Source of the DNA: a virus
IMG/VR virus record: IMGVR_UViG_3300042868_002849
Coordinates: 1 to 37,699 of that record
Length of the DNA: 37,699 bases
Direction: 5' to 3' (one strand)
Part shown: piece by piece, positions 7,397 through 13,901 of the stretch
Layout: each line of letters opens with the position of its first letter
Position numbering within the stretch: position 1 is the stretch's first letter
Translations under genes and position numbers: made by a program
The notes under the pieces: generated by a model
Databases searched by the model: none
What the model saw: the letters and a program-made list of their open reading frames with translations, nothing else
What the model was told of the DNA's origin: nothing

Positions 7397-8446
7397 TCAA
7401 GATAAGAACCAGGCATACGCTCCACCGTCACCAGAGCCACCACCGCCGCCGGACGCCGCGATTGTAATCGCCCCAGCGGCATTTGTAATCGTTATGTTGG
7501 AACCCGCCGTCAATGTGGCTTTGGTTAGCGTATTGCCCGTTGAGTTACCAATTAACAGTTGGCCGTCGGTATACGTTGTTTGACCAGTGCCGCCATTAGC
7601 AACGGCAAGAGTACCTGTCACACCAGTAGACAAAGGCAAACCGGTTGCATTAGTTAATGTGCCGCTGCTTGGCGTACCTAATGCGCCGCCTGGTACAACA
7701 TAGTCAGTGCCAGCAGTAGCAGCGGAAGCGACGCCCGATGTAGCTTTAACTAAACCGGTTAACGATGCGCGTTTGATTAATTTGCCAGTGGTGCTGTTAA
7801 ACAGCACAAGTTCAGAATCAACCGAAGATGCTGGGCCAACCACATCGCCCGAACCGGCAGGTGTACCCCACGATGCGTCGGTTCCGTCGGTGGTTAAGAA
7901 CTTACCTGCATTGCCTGTTTGGTCTGGCAAACTTGTACCGCCACCACTACCACCACCCGATGCGCCTTGGTTAATGATGACTTTTAGTCGGTCGGTAATG
8001 TCTGGCGGGAGTATTTCACCCGCATTGATCTCACGACCGTTGGATAGGGTAATGACTAAGCTATTATCGAAGTCCAGACGTATATCCGCGATGGATATAC
8101 CGTCGTTACCATCCATGCCATTGACGCCATCCACGCCATCACGGCCATCACGACCTGCTGCGCCGTCTTTTCCGTCCTTACCATCGCGACCATTGCGACC
8201 GTCACGCCCATCTATACCGTCGCGACCATCTTGTATGCTGGTAATACGACGCTCCAGCATGCCATAGAGGTCATCGTACTTGCCTTCCAAGTCGCCCTTC
8301 ATCTTTTGCAGCGATGCAATGACGGCTTGCGCGTTTTCAGCGGCTTTTTTCTTCTGTAGCGCCCGAGCTTCAGAGACTGTGTTGTTTACAGAGTCAAAAA
8401 GAGCGTCGGGAACTTGGTCTACGTTAAACAGTTTGTCGATATCCAT
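7397..8446 (-). CDS. Collagen-like tail fibre protein
   Basis: A 349-residue protein. Residues about 1-70 form a coiled coil rich in Lys, Glu and Ala. About 15 uninterrupted Gly-X-Y triplets follow (from GRDGIDGRDG to GNDGIS, roughly residues 72-117), a phage collagen-like triple helix rich in Asp, Arg and Lys. The C-terminal half contains fibre repeats (AGTDYVVPGGALGTPSSG, TGTLAVANGGTGQTTYTDGQ) and ends in a Gly-rich tail. The gene overlaps the portal stop (TAATG). Such proteins form trimeric spikes or shafts. The placement directly after the portal gene is unusual. Confidence 0.8.
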   Translation of the reverse strand: MDIDKLFNVDQVPDALFDSVNNTVSEARALQKKKAAENAQAVIASLQKMKGDLEGKYDDLYGMLERRITSIQDGRDGIDGRDGRNGRDGKDGKDGAAGRDGRDGVDGVNGMDGNDGISIADIRLDFDNSLVITLSNGREINAGEILPPDITDRLKVIINQGASGGGSGGGTSLPDQTGNAGKFLTTDGTDASWGTPAGSGDVVGPASSVDSELVLFNSTTGKLIKRASLTGLVKATSGVASAATAGTDYVVPGGALGTPSSGTLTNATGLPLSTGVTGTLAVANGGTGQTTYTDGQLLIGNSTGNTLTKATLTAGSNITITNAAGAITIAASGGGGGSGDGGAYAWFLS

Positions 8447-10476
8447 TATTGCATTCCCTTTTGCAGTTCATCAAGGAAGTCATTTTCAGCATTGACGACA
8501 TTATCCTTGGCTTTGCTCATCTGTAGCTCGACAATTTTCGACTTGTTCTTGATGTCGGCTTCTTTCAACATCAATTCAGCGACCTTGACGCGCTTGTCAA
8601 ACTCTCTCGAAGCCATATCGGCCTGATTAGGCAAGTTAGCGGTCAATCCTTGCTGAATCTTGGCTTGTACTTCCAAGGGTTTCAGCTTAGTGTCGATCAT
8701 AATCTTGGTAGCTTCAGCACGATTCTGTTCCGCTTGCGTCGTATTAACCGCAATCTGCGCTTGGGCTGCTTGCAAGGCTAATTGCTCTTGAACTTGCTGC
8801 TTTTGCTGCGCTTCAGGATCAACTTGACCCATCGCATCCAGACGCTGCATCAATTCCATGCGGTTGGAGAGCGAACTATTGGCCACAATGCCCTTCAAAA
8901 TGATCGGCAGCACCGGTGTATCGGGGCCAAGTGTCTGAAGCAAACTAATAAACTGTGATTGCTCGTACTCTCGCGCAATGATGCCAAGGGTTGCCGTTGG
9001 TATGAAGACCATATCGACCGACGGATAGCGCTCGGGGTCAAACTGCATGAATCTAAACGCCGCTTTGTTGATGAACGGAATCAAAAAATCTTCTTGAAAG
9101 TTCACCAACGTGCGTTTGTACTTCTTAATAATCGAAGCCACCGCCATCGACATGCCAGTACCGGCTGCATCACGGCCAACTGCTGACACCATACCGTTAG
9201 AGTCTAATGTTCCGGTCGCTTGCAAAAGCATTTGCTGGAATTTCTCGGCTGTCGTAATGCTTGAACCATCAGTCTGGCCAAACTTGAACGGATAGAGAAT
9301 CTCATTGGGGTTGCCGTTGGTGTAGATCGCCTTGCCTGGCTGCACTGTCAGCTTCGCACCCCGTGGCAGACGGGTAGCGTCCACCGCCATCATTGGCGAA
9401 GCAGTTAGCGCCAGCGAATCCAAGTGAGTGCGCACTTGCGCGTCAATGGATTTCTGCATGTTGTAGGCTTTTTCGATCGTTCCACGGCCAGGCAATCTGT
9501 TTGGCACCGTATCAGCCTGATACGTCAGTACAGGACGATCCTTCATCATGTACGGGCTTTCTTCAGCCTTCAAAAGCAAGCCATCGTTCGCAATGACGAT
9601 GATCGCCTCGACCATGTCTTGATAATCTTCAGCGGCCGAATCGTCAGGGAACAGCTCGACAATGTCTTCATCTTCAATCTTTTTCAGATACTCTCTTGGC
9701 ACCAGACCGTAGTACGTCAGCAGCAGCACCTTCTCATCTTGGTATTGGCTGACTTCCTGCGTCGGCTCCAAATCGGTATCTTCATAGGTCGGGGTGATAT
9801 TGACCTTGCGGTAGATACCCTTCTCAATCCCGCGCACCACTTTGTGAATCGATACGTACTTCTCAATGGCCACGCCCATGCAATCCTCAACGGATGTACC
9901 GTTTGGATCCCATAGGAAATTCTTAGGGTTGATTGGCATCGGTTTGACCGACACTCTCGGCTTTTCTACCGTGCCGATAGCCGCTTGAGCTTGGCCTGGC
10001 ATTGGCATCGTCGCTGGCACGATGTCTTTTTCCATCGATGTGACAATCTCAGCAATGCCGGTGCCGTAAATCTCAGCCAACAACACCACTTGATCGATGT
10101 GCTTTCTTAACTTGTCGCGCTTGAAGTCTTCCATCATCTGAAGTTTCAAGGCTTCAACGTCTAACGGATTGCCGTCCACATCGTTGATGTCGTCTTTGAT
10201 GTCAAAGAACTCGCCCGAGCCGAAGATCGCTTCCATAATTTCTGCATGGCGCGTTTCGACGGCTTGTTGGGTAGCGGGGGTGACTATGCGTGAGCGCTCA
10301 GATTCTCTTGTCTTGTCTTCTGACGCCCATTGGCCACGGAAGATGCGCTCGTATTCTTCCCATTGCGGAAGGAAGTTAATATCGCGGTAGGTTCTCCACC
10401 TATCGCAATGGTCAACCACGAAACTGACTAACTCTTTGTCATTTTCTGTGGGTTGATCGAATTCGTTTTGATCCAT
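8446..10476 (-). CDS. Portal protein (P22-like)
   Basis: A 676-residue protein that would form the dodecameric DNA gate at one head vertex. The N-terminus (WRTYRDINFLPQWEEYERIF, then ATQQAVETRHAEIMEAIFGS) and the core (LPGRGTIEKAYNMQKSIDAQ) fit large podovirus portals of the P22 type. Residues about 540-670 are a long Gln/Ala/Lys-rich helical region, as in the C-terminal barrel or coiled coil of this family. The ATG abuts the terminase stop, and the portal stop overlaps the fibre start. Length and neighbours agree with the call. Confidence 0.9.
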   Translation of the reverse strand: MDQNEFDQPTENDKELVSFVVDHCDRWRTYRDINFLPQWEEYERIFRGQWASEDKTRESERSRIVTPATQQAVETRHAEIMEAIFGSGEFFDIKDDINDVDGNPLDVEALKLQMMEDFKRDKLRKHIDQVVLLAEIYGTGIAEIVTSMEKDIVPATMPMPGQAQAAIGTVEKPRVSVKPMPINPKNFLWDPNGTSVEDCMGVAIEKYVSIHKVVRGIEKGIYRKVNITPTYEDTDLEPTQEVSQYQDEKVLLLTYYGLVPREYLKKIEDEDIVELFPDDSAAEDYQDMVEAIIVIANDGLLLKAEESPYMMKDRPVLTYQADTVPNRLPGRGTIEKAYNMQKSIDAQVRTHLDSLALTASPMMAVDATRLPRGAKLTVQPGKAIYTNGNPNEILYPFKFGQTDGSSITTAEKFQQMLLQATGTLDSNGMVSAVGRDAAGTGMSMAVASIIKKYKRTLVNFQEDFLIPFINKAAFRFMQFDPERYPSVDMVFIPTATLGIIAREYEQSQFISLLQTLGPDTPVLPIILKGIVANSSLSNRMELMQRLDAMGQVDPEAQQKQQVQEQLALQAAQAQIAVNTTQAEQNRAEATKIMIDTKLKPLEVQAKIQQGLTANLPNQADMASREFDKRVKVAELMLKEADIKNKSKIVELQMSKAKDNVVNAENDFLDELQKGMQ

Positions 10477-11736
10477 TTATACACCCGAAATAATGTCCAC
10501 CGGTTCCCAATCATCGGATTCATCCTCTTGTAGATAGGATGTTACGGCCAATTGGTCTATATAGGACAAGGCATCAGGCAAATCATCGTGTACCCCTTGT
10601 GCAGGGAACATGAGAAGCTGGTCTAGGAATATATCCCAATCCTCGTCTGAATTAAGCACGATCCTGCCATGCTCAAACCGCCCTTGGAGGCTCCAGATAA
10701 TCCGGTCGGCCTTTTTCCGGTTGCCATGCGTTAGGTCAACTATGTGCGAATATACATTATTCTTGCGCATTAAGTCACTCAAATACGGCAAAACTGCGTT
10801 TTTTAACGCCCCCCGCTCAATTCCGATCGACAACGGACGGTAATCCCGCATCGCCATCAGTATCTTGGCCGCCGTCTCACGAATATCCCACCGGCCATGT
10901 TCTATCTTCTTGATCCACCATTTGCCCTCGTCAGTTACTTTAACTACCGCAATGGCTGATTCATCTAGGCGCTTCTTGGAGTTCGCCGCTTGCTTGGCCA
11001 CTTCTTCAAATCCGGCCAAGTCCACCGCCACAAAATAACTCCCTTGCGTCGGTTCTTCCCCGTACTTGATCCACTCTTCTTTGAATATGTCCGAGCCAGC
11101 ATTGCTGAAGCTAGCCATGTATTCCTGTTTAAAGGCAAACGTCGATAACGTCTTCTTAGCCGACTCAATCTCGTCAGGGTCAATCAGCGGGTTGTCTTTG
11201 GTGGTGAAGTGCCAGCTCTTCCAATCCTTGTCAGCGCCGTCTTCACCTAACTGAAACAGATCGTAGAACCAATTCCGTCCCTTGGGTGTGCCAATGAACA
11301 TCCCCCGACCCTTTTTGTCTGACAGCGACGCACGTATGACCTGCTCCCACGCCTCGGGCTTGATGTCGGCTACTTCGTCCAGCACGGCGTAGGTCAAGGA
11401 CACACCGCGCAGGGTGTCCGGCCTATCGGCGCCTCTGACATAAATAACCGCGCCGTTGATTAGTGTGATGTCCTGATTGTTGATGTGACTGCCGGCGATC
11501 ACATCCCGCCCTAGTTCCATTAGTACGTTCCAGATAATCTGGCGCGCCTGACCGTTCGTTGGCGCCACATACAGCACGGCTGATCCTGCCGGACATTTCA
11601 GTCCTTCCAACAGCAGGGTCGTGGCCGCTAACCTAGACTTTCCACAGCGCCGTCCTGCGGCGATCACTTTGAACCTAGTTGGGTCAACAAACACTTGCTC
11701 TTGCCACGGCAGGAATTGGAAATGTACGTCAGACAT
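10477..11736 (-). CDS. terL: Terminase large subunit
   Basis: A 419-residue packaging motor and headful or site nuclease. Walker A is AAGRRCGKSR at 26-35, Walker B is VLDE at 118-121, and the coupling motif is FIGTPKGRNW at 147-156. The C-terminal RNase H-like nuclease has Asp239 (AVDLAG), Glu307 (GIERG) and Asp384/385/388 (HDDLPD). All catalytic positions are present. It is compact for the family. The start overlaps the stop of the gene upstream (TAATG), and the portal starts directly after it. Confidence 0.95.
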   Translation of the reverse strand: MSDVHFQFLPWQEQVFVDPTRFKVIAAGRRCGKSRLAATTLLLEGLKCPAGSAVLYVAPTNGQARQIIWNVLMELGRDVIAGSHINNQDITLINGAVIYVRGADRPDTLRGVSLTYAVLDEVADIKPEAWEQVIRASLSDKKGRGMFIGTPKGRNWFYDLFQLGEDGADKDWKSWHFTTKDNPLIDPDEIESAKKTLSTFAFKQEYMASFSNAGSDIFKEEWIKYGEEPTQGSYFVAVDLAGFEEVAKQAANSKKRLDESAIAVVKVTDEGKWWIKKIEHGRWDIRETAAKILMAMRDYRPLSIGIERGALKNAVLPYLSDLMRKNNVYSHIVDLTHGNRKKADRIIWSLQGRFEHGRIVLNSDEDWDIFLDQLLMFPAQGVHDDLPDALSYIDQLAVTSYLQEDESDDWEPVDIISGV

Positions 11737-12299
11737 TAGAAATCCGGTGCGCCAAATGGGTCTTTATACATCAACGCTGGCTCAGGTATTGATGTTGGCG
11801 GCGGAGAAATACCTACGTATTGCTTTACTTTGTTCAGTATATTTAATTGTTCTGGGCTATACATACTTGCTGAGTCGGGGCCAAATTGGTCAAAAGTATA
11901 CCCACGAAATAGTTCTGGGTATCCTGTTCTTTCTAGCCATTGACTATATGGGCGTTTCTCCCCAAAACTCTGATGCTCTTTATACCGTTCCTTCATTACC
12001 GCGTCTGGCGTTGCGGATTTAAAATCTGCGTAAAGTTTATTTAGTATAGGGTCTTTGTTTACGCCGGCGTGAGAAACGTAATCGCCCAATATATCTATTG
12101 GCCTAGTAGTTGGTTTAAAAACTTGAATTCCGTACCTACCCATAGGAAGTTCTTTAGGGCGTCTAGCATGGGGAGGGCCAGTTTCTTCTGGATCGTAAGT
12201 CTCTAGATATACATCTGCGTTTGGGTTTGGAGTGTATAAAAAATCAACAGGTTTCCCTACTAAGTACGGGTACTGTTTTAGTATGTCTTTATAGTCCAT
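11736..12299 (-). CDS. Unknown protein between the two terminase genes
   Basis: A 187-residue soluble protein rich in Pro, Tyr and Asp, with no membrane segment, cysteine cluster or recognisable catalytic motif. Sequence such as HARRPKELPMGRYGIQVFKP suggests a folded middle, and the C-terminus is Pro-rich (SPPPTSIPEP). It overlaps terS by 11 bp and terL by 1 bp, so it is made together with the terminase. Base composition is more AT-rich than terL. A packaging or nuclease-accessory role would be a guess. Confidence 0.6.
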   Translation of the reverse strand: MDYKDILKQYPYLVGKPVDFLYTPNPNADVYLETYDPEETGPPHARRPKELPMGRYGIQVFKPTTRPIDILGDYVSHAGVNKDPILNKLYADFKSATPDAVMKERYKEHQSFGEKRPYSQWLERTGYPELFRGYTFDQFGPDSASMYSPEQLNILNKVKQYVGISPPPTSIPEPALMYKDPFGAPDF

Positions 12300-12627
12300 T
12301 GTTGGCCTCTACGTCTATTACGTTGTCGTCGGGTGTTGGTTCGATTACTTGCGGTGCGCCTAGCGTAGATATGGTGATGTTGATTGCGCTGCGTTGGGCG
12401 GCGGTCTTCTCAAACAGACTAGCCGGTAGCGCGCGATCCATGCACATCTTTAGCGCAGCCATTTGTCCTGGATGCCCGTCTTCCAAGGCAATGTCCAACA
12501 CCTTTTGAACGACATGCTCGCCTTGGCCTTCAATCAGCATGCGCTTTAGCTCTTTGATGCGCTGCGTATCAGTCTTTGCAAGCGTCGCGGGTAGGACGTA
12601 AGGCGGGTCTTTAATTGGTGCTGGCAT
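12289..12627 (-). CDS. terS: Putative terminase small subunit
   Basis: A 112-residue protein. The ATG at 12627 follows AAAAGGA at good spacing and is preferred over the ATG at 12654. The helical core (residues about 15-70: TDTQRIKELKRMLIEGQGEH, then DGHPGQMAALKMCMDRALP) fits the DNA-binding and oligomerisation helices of small terminases, and the tail is acidic and flexible. No canonical HTH can be assigned by eye. It is the first gene of the leftward virion operon and lies one gene upstream of terL, which supports the call. Confidence 0.7.
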   Translation of the reverse strand: MPAPIKDPPYVLPATLAKTDTQRIKELKRMLIEGQGEHVVQKVLDIALEDGHPGQMAALKMCMDRALPASLFEKTAAQRSAINITISTLGAPQVIEPTPDDNVIDVEANNGL

Positions 12628-12715
12628 CGCTTTTTTCCTTTTAATTGGAAGCAATCGGATTGTATAGCTCTTTTTGCTAATTTGGCTCGGTTTGCCATTT
12701 TTTCCTAAAAACCAC

Positions 12716-12741
12716 TTTTTTTGCTTTTTTTGCTTTTTTTG
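12716..12741. repeat. Three tandem TTTTTTTGC-type units
   Basis: Seven T residues followed by GC occur three times with a 9-bp period; the last unit ends in G. On the minus strand this is a purine A-tract upstream of terS. It could be a DNA-unwinding element or a bent or nucleosome-excluding type of tract. The period of 9 is not the 10.5 expected for phased curvature. Confidence 0.85.
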
Positions 12742-12763
12742 TGGGGGAGGGGCACCCGCAAAT

Positions 12764-12769
12764 ATTATA
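12764..12769 (-). promoter_or_regulatory. Possible -10 element for the terminase/virion operon
   Basis: TATAAT on the minus strand about 140 bp upstream of terS. No matching -35 hexamer is present (a G-rich run is there instead), so it would need an activator. The palindromic repeats at 12793-12836 lie just upstream and could bind one. Weak evidence. Confidence 0.35.
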
Positions 12770-12792
12770 AGTCAGCTATACCCCCCTCCCCC

Positions 12793-12840
12793 CTATGTTA
12801 GTAAGCACTAACTTACGTTAGTAAGCGCTCACTTACATAG
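12793..12840. repeat. Tandem 20-bp repeat forming a 48-bp imperfect palindrome
   Basis: Two units, GTTAGTAAGCACTAACTTAC (12797-12816) and GTTAGTAAGCGCTCACTTAC (12817-12836), each contain GTAAG...CTTAC as an inverted repeat. They are flanked by CTAT and ATAG, so the whole element is nearly self-complementary. It is a good candidate operator or initiator-binding iteron. Confidence 0.85.
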
Positions 12841-12857
12841 CGTCGGACTATCGGCCG

Positions 12858-12988
12858 CATTTTACATAATGCTGGTTATCTGCATTATGGCCGCGAGTGA
12901 GGGAGGGCGATAGGGAGGGGCTATCAAGTCAGAAAAGTTAATAGGGTCTGACCCTAATTAAATTGGCAAAAAAGCGTTATGTAAAATG
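12858..12988. repeat. Perfect 12-bp inverted repeat around an 8-bp inverted pair
   Basis: CATTTTACATAA at 12858-12869 is the exact reverse complement of 12977-12988. The inner CATAATGC and GCATTATG (12865-12872, 12882-12889) form a second hairpin overlapping the left arm, so alternative foldings are possible. Confidence 0.85.
12943..12955. repeat. REP-like palindrome AGGGTCTGACCCT
   Basis: A 13-bp perfect palindrome with a one-base centre, flanked by TTAAT on the left and AATTAA on the right. Elements with the GGGTC-N-GACCC core are common in proteobacterial intergenic regions near REP-associated elements (from memory). No transposase is nearby. Confidence 0.6.
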
Positions 12989-13039
12989 TGTCTGAGTGCG
13001 GGCGCTTTAAGTCACAATCTGCAACACTTTATTTTATAG

Positions 13040-13270
13040 TTAAAAGCTATCAATATTTTTGCGGTAATTACTAAAAGCTATAACGACTTCATCTGTATTA
13101 GTTGCGCCCAATTCGTACACTTCCTGGTAAAGCGCCAACAAATTTCGAAAGCCGGCCGATATATCGCCGGCGCCGGCGGCCGCTAATATTTGCGCATCTT
13201 GCGGCGTCAAATACCGGCAAAACTTCCTGGTACGAATTGACGCTGGTCTACCTGCTTTATTTGTTGTCAT
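13040..13270 (-). CDS. Small putative DNA-binding regulator
   Basis: A 76-residue protein. The N-terminus is basic (AGRPASIRTRKFCRYLTPQD) and is followed by DAQILAAAGAGDISAGFRNL, a pattern seen in small ribbon-helix-helix or Arc-like phage proteins where a Gly-(Asn/Asp)-x-Ser-x-Gly-(Ile/Phe)-Arg turn joins two helices. It stands alone between the virion operon and the early promoter. One copy of the GTGGGCAATGTGGGCAA repeat ends about 8 bp upstream of its ATG, so autoregulation is a natural guess. No Shine-Dalgarno sequence is visible. The coding DNA has an unusual run of GCCGGC/GGCGCC/CGGCCG sites (13152-13184). Confidence 0.6.
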   Translation of the reverse strand: MTTNKAGRPASIRTRKFCRYLTPQDAQILAAAGAGDISAGFRNLLALYQEVYELGATNTDEVVIAFSNYRKNIDSF

Positions 13271-13277
13271 TTTGAGA

Positions 13278-13295
13278 TGTGGGCAATGTGGGCAA
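13278..13295 (+). repeat. GTGGGCAA-type repeat, copy 1
   Basis: TGTGGGCAATGTGGGCAA: two tandem TGTGGGCAA units. It lies immediately upstream of the start of the leftward gene at 13270. Confidence 0.9.
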
Positions 13296-13351
13296 TCGGA
13301 CAGTCAATTTTAAATCGCTCGACCCCTTTCATACAGTGTTTTTTTGCGCTG

Positions 13352-13367
13352 CTGTACACTTATACAG
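13352..13367. promoter_or_regulatory. LexA-like box CTGTACACTTATACAG
   Basis: This matches the gamma/betaproteobacterial LexA pattern CTGT-N8-ACAG exactly. It overlaps a perfect inverted repeat GTACACT-TATAC-AGTGTAC (13354-13372). ATACAGT recurs at 13331, 13362 and 13377. It may bind host LexA or a phage repressor with similar specificity; the match alone does not distinguish these. Confidence 0.55.
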
Positions 13368-13375
13368 TGTACGGA

Positions 13376-13391
13376 TATACAGTACTGTATA
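13376..13391. promoter_or_regulatory. 16-bp perfect palindrome TATACAGTACTGTATA
   Basis: A perfect dyad that starts four bases after the inverted repeat containing the LexA-like box and shares its ACAGT half-site. It looks like a second operator for the same or a related dimeric repressor. Confidence 0.7.
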
Positions 13392-13417
13392 AAGTAATTC
13401 ACAACTTTGATTTTTGA

Positions 13418-13436
13418 TGACCCACATTGCCCACAA
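13418..13436 (-). repeat. GTGGGCAA-type repeat, copy 2 (inverted)
   Basis: TGACCCACATTGCCCACAA contains the reverse complement of the repeat core. Inverted relative to copies 1 and 3. Confidence 0.9.
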
Positions 13437-13469
13437 ATGCCGATTCGCTAGTACTGGCGCGGCTTTTGG

Positions 13470-13487
13470 TGTGGGCAATGTGGGCAA
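13470..13487 (+). repeat. GTGGGCAA-type repeat, copy 3
   Basis: TGTGGGCAATGTGGGCAA, identical to copy 1 over all 18 bases. Confidence 0.9.
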
Positions 13488-13505
13488 AAAACATGACCCA
13501 CACGA

Positions 13506-13524
13506 TGACCCACATTGCCCACAA
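13506..13524 (-). repeat. GTGGGCAA-type repeat, copy 4 (inverted)
   Basis: TGACCCACATTGCCCACAA, identical to copy 2 over 19 bases. A half copy (ATGACCCACA) lies just before it at about 13493-13502. Confidence 0.9.
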
Positions 13525-13570
13525 TTGCCATAATTACCATACTAATTTACTCGGATATATAAAATATTAT

Positions 13571-13598
13571 TTGACAGAATAAAAGAATGTTTTATAAT
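13571..13598 (+). promoter_or_regulatory. Consensus sigma-70 promoter for the early rightward operon
   Basis: TTGACA (13571-13576), a 16-bp spacer, then TATAAT (13593-13598). Both hexamers are perfect. The upstream DNA is AT-rich. The start of transcription should fall near 13605, giving a leader of about 50 bases containing a CCGC...GCGG hairpin before the first small gene. The repeats at 13470-13524 lie at about -80 to -135. Confidence 0.85.
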
Positions 13599-13654
13599 GG
13601 CCATACCGCGACAAAATAGCGGTAATAAAATAAACTTTTATATAGGGTAAAAAA

Positions 13655-13732
13655 ATGCAAAAACTTACTGATACAACGATGGTTATTATTTTTTCCTTAT
13701 GTTTTCTTAAAGTTTTAACTATATTTTTTTAA
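13655..13732 (+). CDS. 25-residue membrane peptide
   Basis: First reading frame after the early promoter. It has ATG with AGGG at suitable spacing and encodes MQKLTDTT followed by one hydrophobic helix (MVIIFSLCFLKVLTIFF) running to the C-terminus. Its start context (AATGCAAAAACTT) is repeated at the start of the next gene, which suggests local duplication and supports real translation. A leader peptide or a small membrane-active early protein are both possible. It is too short for homology-based assignment. Confidence 0.5.
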   Translation: MQKLTDTTMVIIFSLCFLKVLTIFF

Positions 13733-13743
13733 GGGGAAAAACC

Positions 13744-13899
13744 ATGCAAAAACTTGATCTGATTATCGCCGCGTTATCGGGCGCCGCGCTCGCTCTGTTG
13801 TTTGTTGGCGCCGCTGAAAACATTTTCAATTTGACGGAAGTGTTATTTGCCGGCGCCGTATGTTGCGCCGCTTTTGTCTATTCAATAACAAGAGGTTAA
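13744..13899 (+). CDS. 51-residue membrane protein with two helices
   Basis: Starts with an ATG after AAGGGG. Two hydrophobic segments are visible, LIIAALSGAALALLFVG (about 6-22) and VLFAGAVCCAAFVY (about 33-46), joined by a short polar loop; the end is ITRG. It shares its first four residues (MQKL) and start-region DNA with the 25-residue peptide upstream. Its last codons contain the AAGAGG ribosome site of the next gene. Function unknown; early phage membrane proteins often act in superinfection exclusion or host takeover, but nothing here shows that. Confidence 0.65.
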   Translation: MQKLDLIIAALSGAALALLFVGAAENIFNLTEVLFAGAVCCAAFVYSITRG

Positions 13900-13901
13900 T
13901 T

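Larger units (their letters stand above)
12628..13039. other. 412-bp non-coding region with dense repeats (candidate origin or late control region)
   Basis: No convincing gene. It holds three tandem T7GC units (12716-12741), G/C homopolymer runs, a 48-bp imperfect palindrome (12793-12840), a perfect 12-bp inverted repeat (CATTTTACATAA at 12858-12869 and its complement at 12977-12988), an 8-bp inverted pair (CATAATGC 12865-12872, GCATTATG 12882-12889) and a 13-bp palindrome (12943-12955). Such density is typical of an origin or a complex promoter. Neither is proved. Confidence 0.6.
13271..13654. other. 384-bp divergent control region
   Basis: No gene of its own. It contains four copies of an 18-bp GTGGGCAA-type repeat in alternating orientation, a LexA-like box, a 16-bp perfect palindrome, three ATACAGT motifs and a consensus sigma-70 promoter facing right. 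It separates the leftward regulator gene from the rightward early operon. Confidence 0.8.

Noticed and set aside
7707-8267. 186-codon open frame on the plus strand
   Set aside because: It is antisense to the collagen-like fibre; its Pro/Ser-rich product is the mirror of Gly-X-Y codons, and it has no promoter or ribosome site.
4343-8446. Diversity-generating retroelement target
   Set aside because: No reverse transcriptase gene or adenine-biased template repeat is visible anywhere in the window.
9424-9915. 163-codon open frame on the plus strand
   Set aside because: Antisense shadow of the portal gene with no supporting signals.
13278-13524. CRISPR array
   Set aside because: The repeats alternate in orientation and have irregular spacing with no cas genes.
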